Origin: Halomonas caseinilytica
Lineage (GTDB): Bacteria > Pseudomonadota > Gammaproteobacteria > Pseudomonadales > Halomonadaceae
DNA length: 64,000 bases
Assembly (NCBI RefSeq): GCF_001662305.1
Contig: NZ_BDEP01000008.1
Span: forward strand, 1 to 64,000
Direction: 5' to 3'
A program made the position numbers and the translations under genes. Positions 26,538 through 34,527 of this stretch are shown piece by piece. Numbering within the stretch: position 1 is the stretch's first letter; every line of letters starts with the position of its first letter. The notes under the pieces are model-generated. The model made no database searches and had not been told where the DNA came from. It saw nothing but the letters and a program-made list of their open reading frames with translations.

Positions 26538-28544
26538 ATGAGCGATTCGGGCAATTCCCCCGTCATTCCCGGCAGCCAGGCCAAGCATTCCCTGCCTGTG
26601 CTCAGGCTGATCACCCTGGTGGCCGTCGGACTTTCGCTGTTTCAGCTCTACTCCGCCGGTATCGAGCCCTTGGGGCTCTTCTACCAGCGCAGCATCCACC
26701 TGGCCTTGATCATGATGCTGGCTTTCCTGATGTTCCCTGTGTTCGGCCCCAACCGGCCCAGGGGCGTGGTCGGGAGCCTGATCGATCTGGTGTTCTTCGC
26801 CGGTGCGGTGATCACCGGGGGCTATTTGGTGTTGTATCTCGACGAGATCATCAACCGAGCCGGGTTCTGGACCCAGACTGACATCGTGGTCGGCTGCATC
26901 GCCACCGTCACCGTGCTCGAGGCGAGTCGTCGTGCGGTGGGGCTGGGCATGACGGTGATCGGCGTGCTCGCCATCCTCTACGCCTTCGCCGGGTCGCGTG
27001 GCGAGCTGCCCTGGCTTGGCGAGTGGCTGCCCGGCATCCTCGAGCACCGTGGCTATGGCCTGGACCGCCTGGTCGGACAACTCTACCTGGGGCAGGAAGG
27101 AATCTTCGGCCTGCCCATGGGGGTAGCGGCCACCTATATCTTCATCTTCGTGCTGTTCGGTGCCTTTCTCGAGATCACCGGTGCCGGCAAGTTCTTCATC
27201 GACCTGGCCTATGCGGCCACCGGCCGGCAGCGCGGCGGCCCGGCCAAGGCGGCGGTCATCGCCTCGGCCGGCATGGGGTCGATCTCGGGCAGCGCCATCG
27301 CCAATGTGGTGACCACCGGCGCCTTCACCATCCCGCTGATGAAGCGGTTGGGCTACCGGCCGCATCAGGCCGGCGGCATCGAGGCGGCGGCCTCCACCGG
27401 CGGGCAGATCATGCCGCCGCTGATGGGGGCGGGCGCCTTCCTGATCGCCGAATACACCCGCATGCCCTACCTGGAAGTGGTCAAGGTCAGCATCCTGCCG
27501 GCGATCATGTACTTCGGCACCGTCTATCTGTTCGTGCACATCATCGCCCTGAAGCAGGGCATGCAGGGCATGAGCAAGGACGAGCTGCCGCAGATGCGCG
27601 ACGTGCTGGGAGCCGGATGGCACTTCCTGCTGCCGCTGGCAGTGCTGGTGTGGCTGCTGGTCATGAATCTGTCGCCGATGCGGGTCGGTTATTACGCCAT
27701 CCTGACCACGCTGGCGGTGGCGGCCCTGCGTTTTTTCATCTGGATGTTTTTCGTGGCGCCCAAGCAGGGGCAGCCGGTCACGGCGAGCGCCCTGAAACTC
27801 GCCGTGCGCAACGGGGCGCTCAAGGTGCTCGAGGGGCTCGAGCTCGGTGCCCGCAATGCCGTGGCGGTCTCCATGGCCTGTGCTGTGGCCGGGATCATCG
27901 TCGGCGTGGTAGGGCTCACCGGCCTGGGCCTGAAATTCTCGGCGATGATGATGGCCTTCTCCAATGGCCACTTGTTGCTGGCGCTGGTGATGGTACTGCT
28001 GGCCAGCCTTGTGCTGGGCATGGGGCTGCCGGTGACGGCCAGCTATATCGTGTTGATCGTGCTGGTGGGGCCGGCGTTGACCGCCGAATTCGGCGTGCCG
28101 CTTCTGATCGCTCACCTGGTGGTGTTCTGGTATTCCCAGGATTCCAATGTCACGCCGCCGATCGCCCTGGCCGGCTTTGCCGGGGCGGCGATTGCGGGCA
28201 GCAAGCCCATGGATACGGGGTTCCAGGCCTGGAAGTTCGCCAAGGGGCTCTACCTGATCCCGCTGTTCATGGTCTACAACCCGGAGATCATCATGGGCGG
28301 GCCCTGGCCGTTGCTGGTGTGGACAGCGTTGACCGGCTTCCTGGCCCTGGGGGCCTTCGCTGCGGCCCTGGAGGGCTATCTGTTCACGCGCATGTCGATA
28401 CCGGTGCGCCTGGTGCTGGTGCCGGCGATGATTGCCGTCTTCTATCCGAGCCTGGTGGCCGAGGTCATCGGGGCGACGGTGATGGTCGTGGCCATCGCCG
28501 GCAACTGGCTGGCCAGCCACCGCCAGGCAGCGACCGCCGGGTAG
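26538..28544 (+). CDS. TRAP transporter fused permease (TAXI type)
   Basis: A 668-residue membrane protein fusing the small (DctQ-like) and large (DctM-like) TRAP subunits, as usual for TAXI systems. The DctM part shows EGIFGLPMGVAATYIFIFVLFGAFLE, KAAVIASAGMGSISGSAIANVVTTGAFTIPLMKR and EAAASTGGQIMPPLMGAGAFLIAEYT, with VLGMGLPVTASYIVLIVLVGPAL in the second half. Transport is driven by a Na+ or H+ gradient. It ends before a strong terminator. Substrate is unknown; the adjacent lhgO makes a C5 dicarboxylate attractive. Confidence 0.95.
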   Translation: MSDSGNSPVIPGSQAKHSLPVLRLITLVAVGLSLFQLYSAGIEPLGLFYQRSIHLALIMMLAFLMFPVFGPNRPRGVVGSLIDLVFFAGAVITGGYLVLYLDEIINRAGFWTQTDIVVGCIATVTVLEASRRAVGLGMTVIGVLAILYAFAGSRGELPWLGEWLPGILEHRGYGLDRLVGQLYLGQEGIFGLPMGVAATYIFIFVLFGAFLEITGAGKFFIDLAYAATGRQRGGPAKAAVIASAGMGSISGSAIANVVTTGAFTIPLMKRLGYRPHQAGGIEAAASTGGQIMPPLMGAGAFLIAEYTRMPYLEVVKVSILPAIMYFGTVYLFVHIIALKQGMQGMSKDELPQMRDVLGAGWHFLLPLAVLVWLLVMNLSPMRVGYYAILTTLAVAALRFFIWMFFVAPKQGQPVTASALKLAVRNGALKVLEGLELGARNAVAVSMACAVAGIIVGVVGLTGLGLKFSAMMMAFSNGHLLLALVMVLLASLVLGMGLPVTASYIVLIVLVGPALTAEFGVPLLIAHLVVFWYSQDSNVTPPIALAGFAGAAIAGSKPMDTGFQAWKFAKGLYLIPLFMVYNPEIIMGGPWPLLVWTALTGFLALGAFAAALEGYLFTRMSIPVRLVLVPAMIAVFYPSLVAEVIGATVMVVAIAGNWLASHRQAATAG

Positions 28545-28570
28545 CGTCTGGCGATGGTTCGCGAGACGAC

Positions 28571-28603
28571 AAGGCCCCCGCTGAGGTATCGAGCGGGGGC
28601 CTT
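28571..28603. terminator. Bidirectional terminator after the TRAP operon
   Basis: AAGGCCCCCGCT (28571-28582) and AGCGGGGGCCTT (28592-28603) form a perfect 12-bp stem with a 9-nt loop. TTCTT follows on the plus strand and an A/T-containing tail on the minus. It sits between convergent genes. Confidence 0.85.
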
Positions 28604-28628
28604 TCTTGGTGCCGGGGCGCGTGCAGGA

Positions 28629-29285
28629 TCAGTTCTGCGGATCGGGTTCCTGCATGTCGGTGGCCTGTTCGTTGACTTCATCCAATGAATCGGCGCTGTC
28701 GCCCTGGGGATCGGCGTCGTCCGCTTTTTCCTGCAGCATGTCCTGCTGGGCCTGTTGCAGGCTTTCGCCGTCCGGGGTGGTGTTCACCGGTTCCAGGACC
28801 AGCGTGATCGGGCCTTGCTTGGCGTCGGGACCGACGTCGACGGTGTGGCGGGATGTCGTCGTCCACAGCAGTTCGCCTTTGTCGCCATGCAGTGCGGCGC
28901 GCAGGCCGTGGGTGTGTTCCGGCTTCACATCGGCGGTGTCGTAATCGAGATGGAACTCCACGGGGTCTTCGTTGCCGGGCGTGACGGTCGTCTCGGCGAT
29001 GGTGGTCGCCGGTGCATCGGCTCGCGAGATATCGCGCAGGCTGACCGTGACTTCGGCCCCATCGGGGAGAGGCACGTCGGTCGCGGAGAATTCCAGCACG
29101 CCCTCGAGGGAGCGGGTGACAGACGCCTCGCTCTGGGTCTCCTGATCCGACGACGTGCTGGCTTGTTCGGTCTGTTCGGCCTGGGCGTTTTCGGCGTTGT
29201 CCTGCTCGGCCTCCTTGGCGTCGTCGCAACCGGCCAGGAACAGGGTCCCTGTCAGGGCGGCGATCATTAGCAGGGAACGTTTCAT
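28629..29285 (-). CDS. YbaY-like lipoprotein
   Basis: A 218-residue lipoprotein with signal sequence and lipobox ending LAGC (Cys20), then a Glu/Gln/Ser-rich acidic linker (about residues 22-58). A YbaY-type beta-sandwich domain follows (LEGVLEFSATDVPLPDGAEVTVSLRDISRADAPATTIAETTV, VEFHLDYDTADVKPEHTHGLRAAL). A second acidic tail ends the protein. It is expected at the periplasmic face of the inner or outer membrane. YbaY-family proteins have no firm function. The ATG at 29285 has GGAG at eight bases; MPMK two codons earlier is too close to it. Confidence 0.85.
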   Translation of the reverse strand: MKRSLLMIAALTGTLFLAGCDDAKEAEQDNAENAQAEQTEQASTSSDQETQSEASVTRSLEGVLEFSATDVPLPDGAEVTVSLRDISRADAPATTIAETTVTPGNEDPVEFHLDYDTADVKPEHTHGLRAALHGDKGELLWTTTSRHTVDVGPDAKQGPITLVLEPVNTTPDGESLQQAQQDMLQEKADDADPQGDSADSLDEVNEQATDMQEPDPQN

Positions 29286-29333
29286 GGGCATGCTCCGTAC
29301 GGATAAAGGTGGGTTGCTGGCGACGATCCTGTG

Positions 29334-29354
29334 ACTTGATATTAACAATCAAGT
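29334..29354. promoter_or_regulatory. Inverted repeat upstream of the lipoprotein gene
   Basis: ACTTGAT-N7-ATCAAGT is a perfect 7-bp dyad about 50-70 nt upstream of the lipoprotein start, in an AT-rich patch suitable for a promoter. The dimension (21 bp) fits a dimeric repressor or activator site. No regulator gene is adjacent. Confidence 0.4.
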
Positions 29355-29481
29355 TCGCATGAAGCGTGAAATTCGTTGTCGCACCGTGGCGACGTTGTGC
29401 CGTGCCGGCACTCGACGAAACGGGGAGAGGTAGGCGCGGCGCGGCTCTGCTAGAATGGTCGACTTCCACTTTTCCATGTGT

Positions 29482-29500
29482 CGAATGGCTCCGCCATTCG
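29482..29500 (+). other. Leader hairpin upstream of purE
   Basis: CGAATGGC-TCC-GCCATTCG is a perfect 8-bp stem with a 3-nt loop, followed 11 nt later by GTTTTTG. An extended -10-like TGCTAGAAT lies at 29448-29456, so the hairpin would be at about +20 to +40 of a purEK transcript. It may be an attenuator or transcript-stabilising element. Confidence 0.45.
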
Positions 29501-29555
29501 GCGTGTCATTGTTTTTGAACGGGGTTTGTGAAAGCCCTTTTGCGAGGAGCCCTGG

Positions 29556-30065
29556 ATGCCAGCAAACGAGTCGCCGCGCGTCGGTGTGATCATGGGGTCG
29601 CAGTCCGATTGGCCCGTCATGGAGCATGCTGTCGACATGCTCGAGCGCCTGGGGGTGTCCTGCGAGACACGGGTGGTCTCGGCCCATCGTACCCCCGATT
29701 TGCTGTTCGATTACGCCAAGTCCGCCGCCGAACGTGGCCTGCAGGTGATCATCGCCGGCGCCGGTGGTGCGGCCCACCTGCCTGGCATGGTGGCTTCCCA
29801 GACGGCGCTGCCGGTACTGGGCGTGCCGGTGGAGTCCAAATCGCTGAAGGGGCTGGATTCGCTGTTGTCGATCGTGCAGATGCCAGGCGGCGTTTCGGTG
29901 GGTACCCTGGCGATCGGCAAGGCCGGTGCCACCAATGCAGGGCTGATGGCCGCACAGATCGTCGGCCTGCAGGACGCTACGGTGCGCGAGGCGGTGGAGA
30001 CCTTTCGTGCCGAGCAGACCCGCAAGGTGCTGGACAACCCCGATCCGCGTCCCGATTCACAGTGA
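29556..30065 (+). CDS. purE: N5-carboxyaminoimidazole ribonucleotide mutase PurE
   Basis: A 169-residue class I PurE that converts N5-CAIR to CAIR in purine biosynthesis. It has the canonical [25 protein letters not shown] start, the [12 protein letters not shown] motif, [17 protein letters not shown] and [33 protein letters not shown]. aggag precedes the ATG. It lies 8 nt upstream of purK, so they form a two-gene operon. Confidence 0.98.
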   Translation: MPANESPRVGVIMGSQSDWPVMEHAVDMLERLGVSCETRVVSAHRTPDLLFDYAKSAAERGLQVIIAGAGGAAHLPGMVASQTALPVLGVPVESKSLKGLDSLLSIVQMPGGVSVGTLAIGKAGATNAGLMAAQIVGLQDATVREAVETFRAEQTRKVLDNPDPRPDSQ

Positions 30066-30073
30066 GGCAGAGC

Positions 30074-31186
30074 ATGAATATCGGTGTACTGGGAGCCGGC
30101 CAGCTGGGCCGGATGCTGGCCCTGGCGGGTTATCCGCTGGCCAATCGCTTCACCTTTCTCGATACCACCGGCCACCCCAGCGCCGGCATCGGTGATGTCA
30201 TGGTGGATACCGACCAGAAGCACCTGGCCGACTTCCTGGCCAAGGTCGATCTGGTCACCTATGAGTTCGAGCACCTGCCGGTGTCGCTTGTCCAGGCCAT
30301 CGAGGAGCACAAGCCTGTCCATCCCTCCAGCGAAGCGATCCGGGTCTGCCAGAATCGTGCCGAGGAGAAGGCGCTGTTCGATCGCCTGGGGATTCCCACG
30401 CCGGCCTATCGCCTGGTGGAAAGTGCCGAAGCGCTGGAGGATGCGGTACGCGAGCTGGGTACGCCAGTCGTCGCCAAGTCGGTGACCGAAGGCTACGACG
30501 GCAAGGGGCAGGCGGTGATCAAGTCGCCGTCAGAGGCCGTCGACGCCTGGCGAACCATCAATCATCCCCGTTTGATCGTCGAGGCTTTCGTCGATTTCGT
30601 GCGCGAGGTGTCGATCATCGCCGTGCGGGGGCGCGACGGCCAGGTGGTCTTCTACCCAATGGCCGAGAATCAGCACGTGGACGGCATTCTGCGCTACTCG
30701 GTGGCTCCCCTGCCGGATCTCGACGACGCCATCCAGGATACCGCCGACGGTTATATCCGGGCACTGCTCGACGAGCTCGATTATGTCGGTGTGCTGACCC
30801 TGGAGCTCTTCCAGACGCCTGACGGTGGCCTGCTGGCCAACGAGATGGCACCCCGGGTGCACAACTCCGGCCACTGGACCATGGACGGTGCGGTGACCAG
30901 CCAGTTCGAGAATCATCTGCGCGCCATCCAGGGGCTGCCGCTGGGCGACACGGCGGCACGCATGCCTTCATGCATGGTCAATGTCATCGGCCAGGAAGGC
31001 GAACCGGCGCGGCTGCTCGAGATTGAGGATGCCCACCTGCACCGCTACGACAAGAGCGAGCGCCCTGGACGCAAGCTGGCTCACGTCAACCTGGTGGCGC
31101 CGACCCATGCTGAGCTGATCGAGAAGGTTCGTCGTTGCGCTGAACTGTTGCCCGGCGCACCGACACCGCGCTTCAGCTTCGAGTGA
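30074..31186 (+). CDS. purK: N5-carboxyaminoimidazole ribonucleotide synthetase PurK
   Basis: A 370-residue ATP-grasp enzyme that carboxylates AIR to N5-CAIR using ATP and bicarbonate. N-terminal IGVLGAGQLGRMLALAGYPL, the ATP-grasp segments VVAKSVTEGYDGKGQAVI and EAFVDFVREVSIIAVRGRDG, and NEMAPRVHNSGHWTMDGAVTSQFENHLRA identify it. gaggcag precedes the ATG; the open frame upstream overlaps purE and is not coding. Second gene of purEK; a strong hairpin follows the stop. Confidence 0.98.
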   Translation: MNIGVLGAGQLGRMLALAGYPLANRFTFLDTTGHPSAGIGDVMVDTDQKHLADFLAKVDLVTYEFEHLPVSLVQAIEEHKPVHPSSEAIRVCQNRAEEKALFDRLGIPTPAYRLVESAEALEDAVRELGTPVVAKSVTEGYDGKGQAVIKSPSEAVDAWRTINHPRLIVEAFVDFVREVSIIAVRGRDGQVVFYPMAENQHVDGILRYSVAPLPDLDDAIQDTADGYIRALLDELDYVGVLTLELFQTPDGGLLANEMAPRVHNSGHWTMDGAVTSQFENHLRAIQGLPLGDTAARMPSCMVNVIGQEGEPARLLEIEDAHLHRYDKSERPGRKLAHVNLVAPTHAELIEKVRRCAELLPGAPTPRFSFE

Positions 31187-31208
31187 CATCCGGTCTCATC
31201 GGCCGATA

Positions 31209-31243
31209 CGACAAGGCCGCGCCCGATGGACGCGGCCTTGTCG
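31209..31243. terminator. Terminator after purEK
   Basis: CGACAAGGCCGCG (31209-31221) and CGCGGCCTTGTCG (31231-31243) form a perfect 13-bp stem with a 9-nt loop, 22 nt after the purK stop and 44 nt after the stop of the convergent exporter gene. It can serve both; the T-run is poor. Confidence 0.8.
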
Positions 31244-31287
31244 CATCTCCCCCACGCCTATTCTCTTCGCTCTTCTTTCTTATCTCT

Positions 31288-32280
31288 TCATCCCATCAGC
31301 AGATTGCTGGCGATCCAACCACCACCGATCAGCAGCACGAACAGGGTCAGTGCCAGAAGGAAAGGGCGGATGCCCAGGGCGCGCAGCTTCTCCAGCCGCG
31401 TTTCGAAACCCAGGGCAGCCATGGCCATGGTCAGCGCGACCTGGCCGGTCAGCACCAGAGCGTCGTGCAGCGGAGCGGGCAGGTCGACCAGACTGTTGAA
31501 CACCACCATGGCCATGAAGCCGAAGGCGAACCAGGGAATCACCAGCCCGCCTTGTGCGCGGTCTTCGACAGCCGTATGGCGGCGCAGCCACCATTGGCCG
31601 ACGATCAGCAGGAAAGGCACCAGCAGCATGACCCGCACCAGCTTGACGATCACCGCATTGGCCAGAGCCTCGGGGCCCACTGCCTCGCCGGCGGCCACGA
31701 CCTGAGCGACCTCGTGAATGGTGGCCCCGATATAGATGCCGTAGAGGCCTTCGTCCATGCCCAGCAGCGGATAGAGCAGCGGGTAGAGCAGCATCGCCAG
31801 CGAGCCGAACAGCACCACGGTGGCAACCGCCATGGCCGTGGCGGCGGGGCGCGAGCGAATGGTGGACTCGGTGGCCAGCACCGCCGCGGCACCGCATATG
31901 GCGCTGCCGGCGCTGGTCAGCAGGGTGGTTTCGCGATCCATGCCGAGCACGCGCGTGCCGATCACGTAGCCGGCCGTCAGCACACTGGCGATGACCAGCA
32001 TATCCAGCAGCAGGACCTTGGGCCCCAGGGCGACGACCTGCTGCAGGGTCAGCGACAGGCCGAACAGCACGATGCCGCCGCGCAGCAGCCAGCGGGTGGC
32101 GAAGGCCAGGCCGGGGCCGGTGCGTTTGGCGCGGCGCGCCAGGGGCAGGTTGCCGATCAGGATGCCGAGCAGCAAGGCCACCACCAGTGGGCTGACGCTG
32201 CTTTCGGCCAGGCCGGGTAACCGTACCAGGCCGAATCCGGCGCTGGTGAGGGCGGCGCATATCAACAGGCCTTGCCACAT
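31288..32280 (-). CDS. YeiH-family putative sulfate exporter
   Basis: A 330-residue membrane protein with about 10 hydrophobic segments belonging to the YeiH (UPF0324) family. Typical blocks: SVSPLVVALLLGILIGN, LLRGGIVLFGLSLTLQQV, LLTSAGSAICGAAAVLATE, and YIGATIHEVAQVVAAG. Family members are described as anion (sulfate/sulfite-type) exporters, but the substrate is not settled. ATG 32280 has GAGGA at seven bases; an ATG 12 codons upstream overlaps the divergent promoter. It is divergent from a LysR gene, an arrangement like E. coli yeiH-yeiE. Confidence 0.9.
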   Translation of the reverse strand: MWQGLLICAALTSAGFGLVRLPGLAESSVSPLVVALLLGILIGNLPLARRAKRTGPGLAFATRWLLRGGIVLFGLSLTLQQVVALGPKVLLLDMLVIASVLTAGYVIGTRVLGMDRETTLLTSAGSAICGAAAVLATESTIRSRPAATAMAVATVVLFGSLAMLLYPLLYPLLGMDEGLYGIYIGATIHEVAQVVAAGEAVGPEALANAVIVKLVRVMLLVPFLLIVGQWWLRRHTAVEDRAQGGLVIPWFAFGFMAMVVFNSLVDLPAPLHDALVLTGQVALTMAMAALGFETRLEKLRALGIRPFLLALTLFVLLIGGGWIASNLLMG

Positions 32281-32380
32281 GCAGGAATCCTCGACGACGT
32301 TGTACCTGTCGAGCATCCTATGCGCTAATAGCTCATCTGGTTATCAGTTAATAACGAAACCTCTTTTCGGAAAAACCGAT

Positions 32381-33277
32381 ATGACACCCGCGGTGAGTTT
32401 TCGACAGCTGCAAGTGTTCGTCACCGTGGCGCGGCTGGGCACGGTGAGTGCGGCGGCCGAGTCGCTGAGCCTGTCGCAGTCGGCGACCAGCCAGGCCCTG
32501 TCCGATCTCGAGCGCCAGCTCGGAGTGGCCCTGTTCGAGCGTCCCGGTCGTCGCCTGCTGCTCAATGAGCTGGGGCGTCGAATGATGCCGCGGGCGGAGG
32601 AGCTTCTGGAGGGCGTCGCGGATTTCGTGGCGACCGCCCGGGAGCCCGAGGGGGCGTTGCACGGCGCGCTCAGCATTTCGGCCAGTGCCACGGTGGGGAC
32701 CTATCTGCTGCCCGGGCTGGCCGGTCGCTTCAGCGAGCGTCACCCGGCGGTGGACCTGCGCCTCAAATTGCGCAATACCTTCGAGGTCATCACCGATGTA
32801 TTGCGCCTCGAGGCGGATCTGGGCCTGATCGAGGGGGAATGTCGCGAACCGCGACTGGCCAGCGAGACCTGGTGCGAGGACCGGCTGGTCATTGTCGCCG
32901 CGCCCGACCATCCCCTGGCGGAGCGAACACGACTCGATGATGACACTCTCGCCGGAGCGAACTGGATTCTCCGAGAGCCGGGTTCCGGGACGCGCTCGGT
33001 CTTCGAGCGGGCGATGCAGGCTCGCGGTCTTCTTGCCAAAGGGCGCATGGAACTGGGGCAGCACGAGGCCATCAAGCAGGCCGTGCGCGCCGGCCTGGGG
33101 CTTGGCTGCCTGTCCCGGCTGAGCGTGGCGGGCGAACTCGAGCGGGGTGAGCTGGTGGCGCTCGACAGCGAGCTGTCGCTGCGCCGAACCTTCTCTCTGG
33201 TCTGGCATCCCGAACGTTATCGCAGCCCGCTGTGGCAGGCCTTCAAGGTCTTTCTCGTTGAATCGATCCCGTCATGA
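32381..33277 (+). CDS. LysR-family regulator divergent from yeiH-like gene (YeiE/CysB-like)
   Basis: A 298-residue LysR protein: HTH in FRQLQVFVTVARLGTVSAAAESLSLSQSATSQALSDLERQLGVALFER and a substrate-binding domain (LSISASATVGTYLLPGLAGRFSERHPAVDLRLKLRNTFEVITDVL). Sequence and placement resemble YeiE, the regulator beside yeiH. The 100-nt divergent gap is AT-rich and contains TTAT-N6-ATAA (32340-32353), suitable as a LysR site. The ATG has no clear ribosome site but gives the normal N-terminus. A second LysR gene follows 60 nt later. Confidence 0.9.
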   Translation: MTPAVSFRQLQVFVTVARLGTVSAAAESLSLSQSATSQALSDLERQLGVALFERPGRRLLLNELGRRMMPRAEELLEGVADFVATAREPEGALHGALSISASATVGTYLLPGLAGRFSERHPAVDLRLKLRNTFEVITDVLRLEADLGLIEGECREPRLASETWCEDRLVIVAAPDHPLAERTRLDDDTLAGANWILREPGSGTRSVFERAMQARGLLAKGRMELGQHEAIKQAVRAGLGLGCLSRLSVAGELERGELVALDSELSLRRTFSLVWHPERYRSPLWQAFKVFLVESIPS

Positions 33278-33337
33278 CGCGCTTGGCGTGTGCCGCTGTG
33301 GCATGCTGTGGATCGGCAAGCACAAGGGAGACAGGGG

Positions 33338-34294
33338 ATGCGAAGCGGCTTCGGGTTCGATCTGCGCAGCATGGAAATCTTCGTCGAGACGCTGGAGCGC
33401 GGTAGCCAGACCGCTGCTGCCGAATACCTCGGGCTCAAGCAGTCTTCGGTATCGCAGAGTCTCGCCAACCTCGAAGAAGGGTTGGGGCTGGTCCTGCTGG
33501 ATCGTCATTCCCGGCCGCTGGAGCCAACCAGTGCCGGTCGTTTCTTCTATGATCGCGCCAAGCGATTGTTGCACGAAGCGCGCCATACTCGGCGAGAGCT
33601 CCAGTCGGGCGCCTTCGGCCGCCTGCATCAGGTCCGCATGGCATTGGTGGATTCCCTGGCCACCGCCGTGGGGCAACCCCTGATCGAGGTGATTCGACGT
33701 CATACCAGCGACTACAGCCTGACGACGGGCCTGTCGCACATGCATGGCCACTCGTTGCTGACGCGGCACGTCGACATCATCATCTCGGACGACCGTCTCG
33801 AGAATTACGATGGCCTGGAGCGCCACGCCATTCTCGGCGAGCCCTTCGTCCTGGTCCTGCCCGCCGACTGGACGGGGCCGGTGGATAACCTGCGCTGGCT
33901 GTCGCGCCAACTGGATTTCGTGCGCTATACCGCCCAGTCGTTGATCGGACAGAGCATCGAGCGACACCTGCGCCTCAATCGACTGGAGCTGCCGGCCCGG
34001 CTGTATATCGACAACACCTTCGCGCTGCTCAGTCTCGTCGGGTCGGGGAGCGGCTGGACGATCACCACACCGCTCTGTCTTTTCCAGGCGGGGCTCGATC
34101 GGCTCGCCCTGCGCATCGAGCCGCTACCCACGCCGCCGCTGCGACGCGACCTGACGCTGGTGTCGCGACGCGATGAACTGGGCGACCTGCCGGCTCAGCT
34201 CGCGCGGGATAGTCGCCATCTGCTCGACCAGCGCTTCATGGGGGCGTTGCGTCGACACCTGCCCTGGCTGGTCGCCGAGGTCAGTACTGGCTGA
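33338..34294 (+). CDS. LysR-family regulator upstream of the ethanolamine-type cluster
   Basis: A 318-residue LysR protein with HTH (MEIFVETLERGSQTAAAEYLGLKQSSVSQSLANLEEGLGLVLLDR) and effector domain (MALVDSLATAVGQPLIEVIRRHTSDYSLTTGLS). ATG 33338 follows a gggaga-type site. It is on the same strand and 233 nt before the permease gene of the gamma-glutamylation cluster, which starts after a strong dyad, so it is the best candidate for that cluster's regulator. It is clearly different in sequence from the LysR just upstream. Confidence 0.9.
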   Translation: MRSGFGFDLRSMEIFVETLERGSQTAAAEYLGLKQSSVSQSLANLEEGLGLVLLDRHSRPLEPTSAGRFFYDRAKRLLHEARHTRRELQSGAFGRLHQVRMALVDSLATAVGQPLIEVIRRHTSDYSLTTGLSHMHGHSLLTRHVDIIISDDRLENYDGLERHAILGEPFVLVLPADWTGPVDNLRWLSRQLDFVRYTAQSLIGQSIERHLRLNRLELPARLYIDNTFALLSLVGSGSGWTITTPLCLFQAGLDRLALRIEPLPTPPLRRDLTLVSRRDELGDLPAQLARDSRHLLDQRFMGALRRHLPWLVAEVSTG

Positions 34295-34389
34295 CCTCAC
34301 GTTCCGGGACACTCGCACGATGCCCCGAGGTCGTGCACGGCACGCGTCAGCGTGCTCTCGACGCGTGCATTATCGTTTTTACCTATAGT

Positions 34390-34412
34390 GCATCGGTCAG
34401 CCGTACCGATGC
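34390..34412. promoter_or_regulatory. Candidate operator of the ethanolamine-type cluster
   Basis: GCATCGGT-N7-ACCGATGC is a perfect 8-bp dyad (23 bp overall). A -10-like TATAGT sits immediately before it (34384-34389), in a short T-rich patch. It lies 115 nt upstream of the permease start. It could be a regulator site at the transcription start or a 5' transcript hairpin. Confidence 0.5.
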
Positions 34413-34527
34413 TGCTTGCTCCCTGATTCAAGCCCGCACCAGACTGCCAGGGCGCGTGACGAACCACGACCCGGTGGACGCGAACGCCACGCTAACAATG
34501 ACAAGACAAGCGTTGGGGGTATTCAGA

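Noticed and set aside
26421..28520. 699-codon open frame antisense to the TRAP permease
   Set aside because: His/Gln/Asp-rich nonsense product typical of the reverse of a membrane-protein gene; no ribosome site or family signature.
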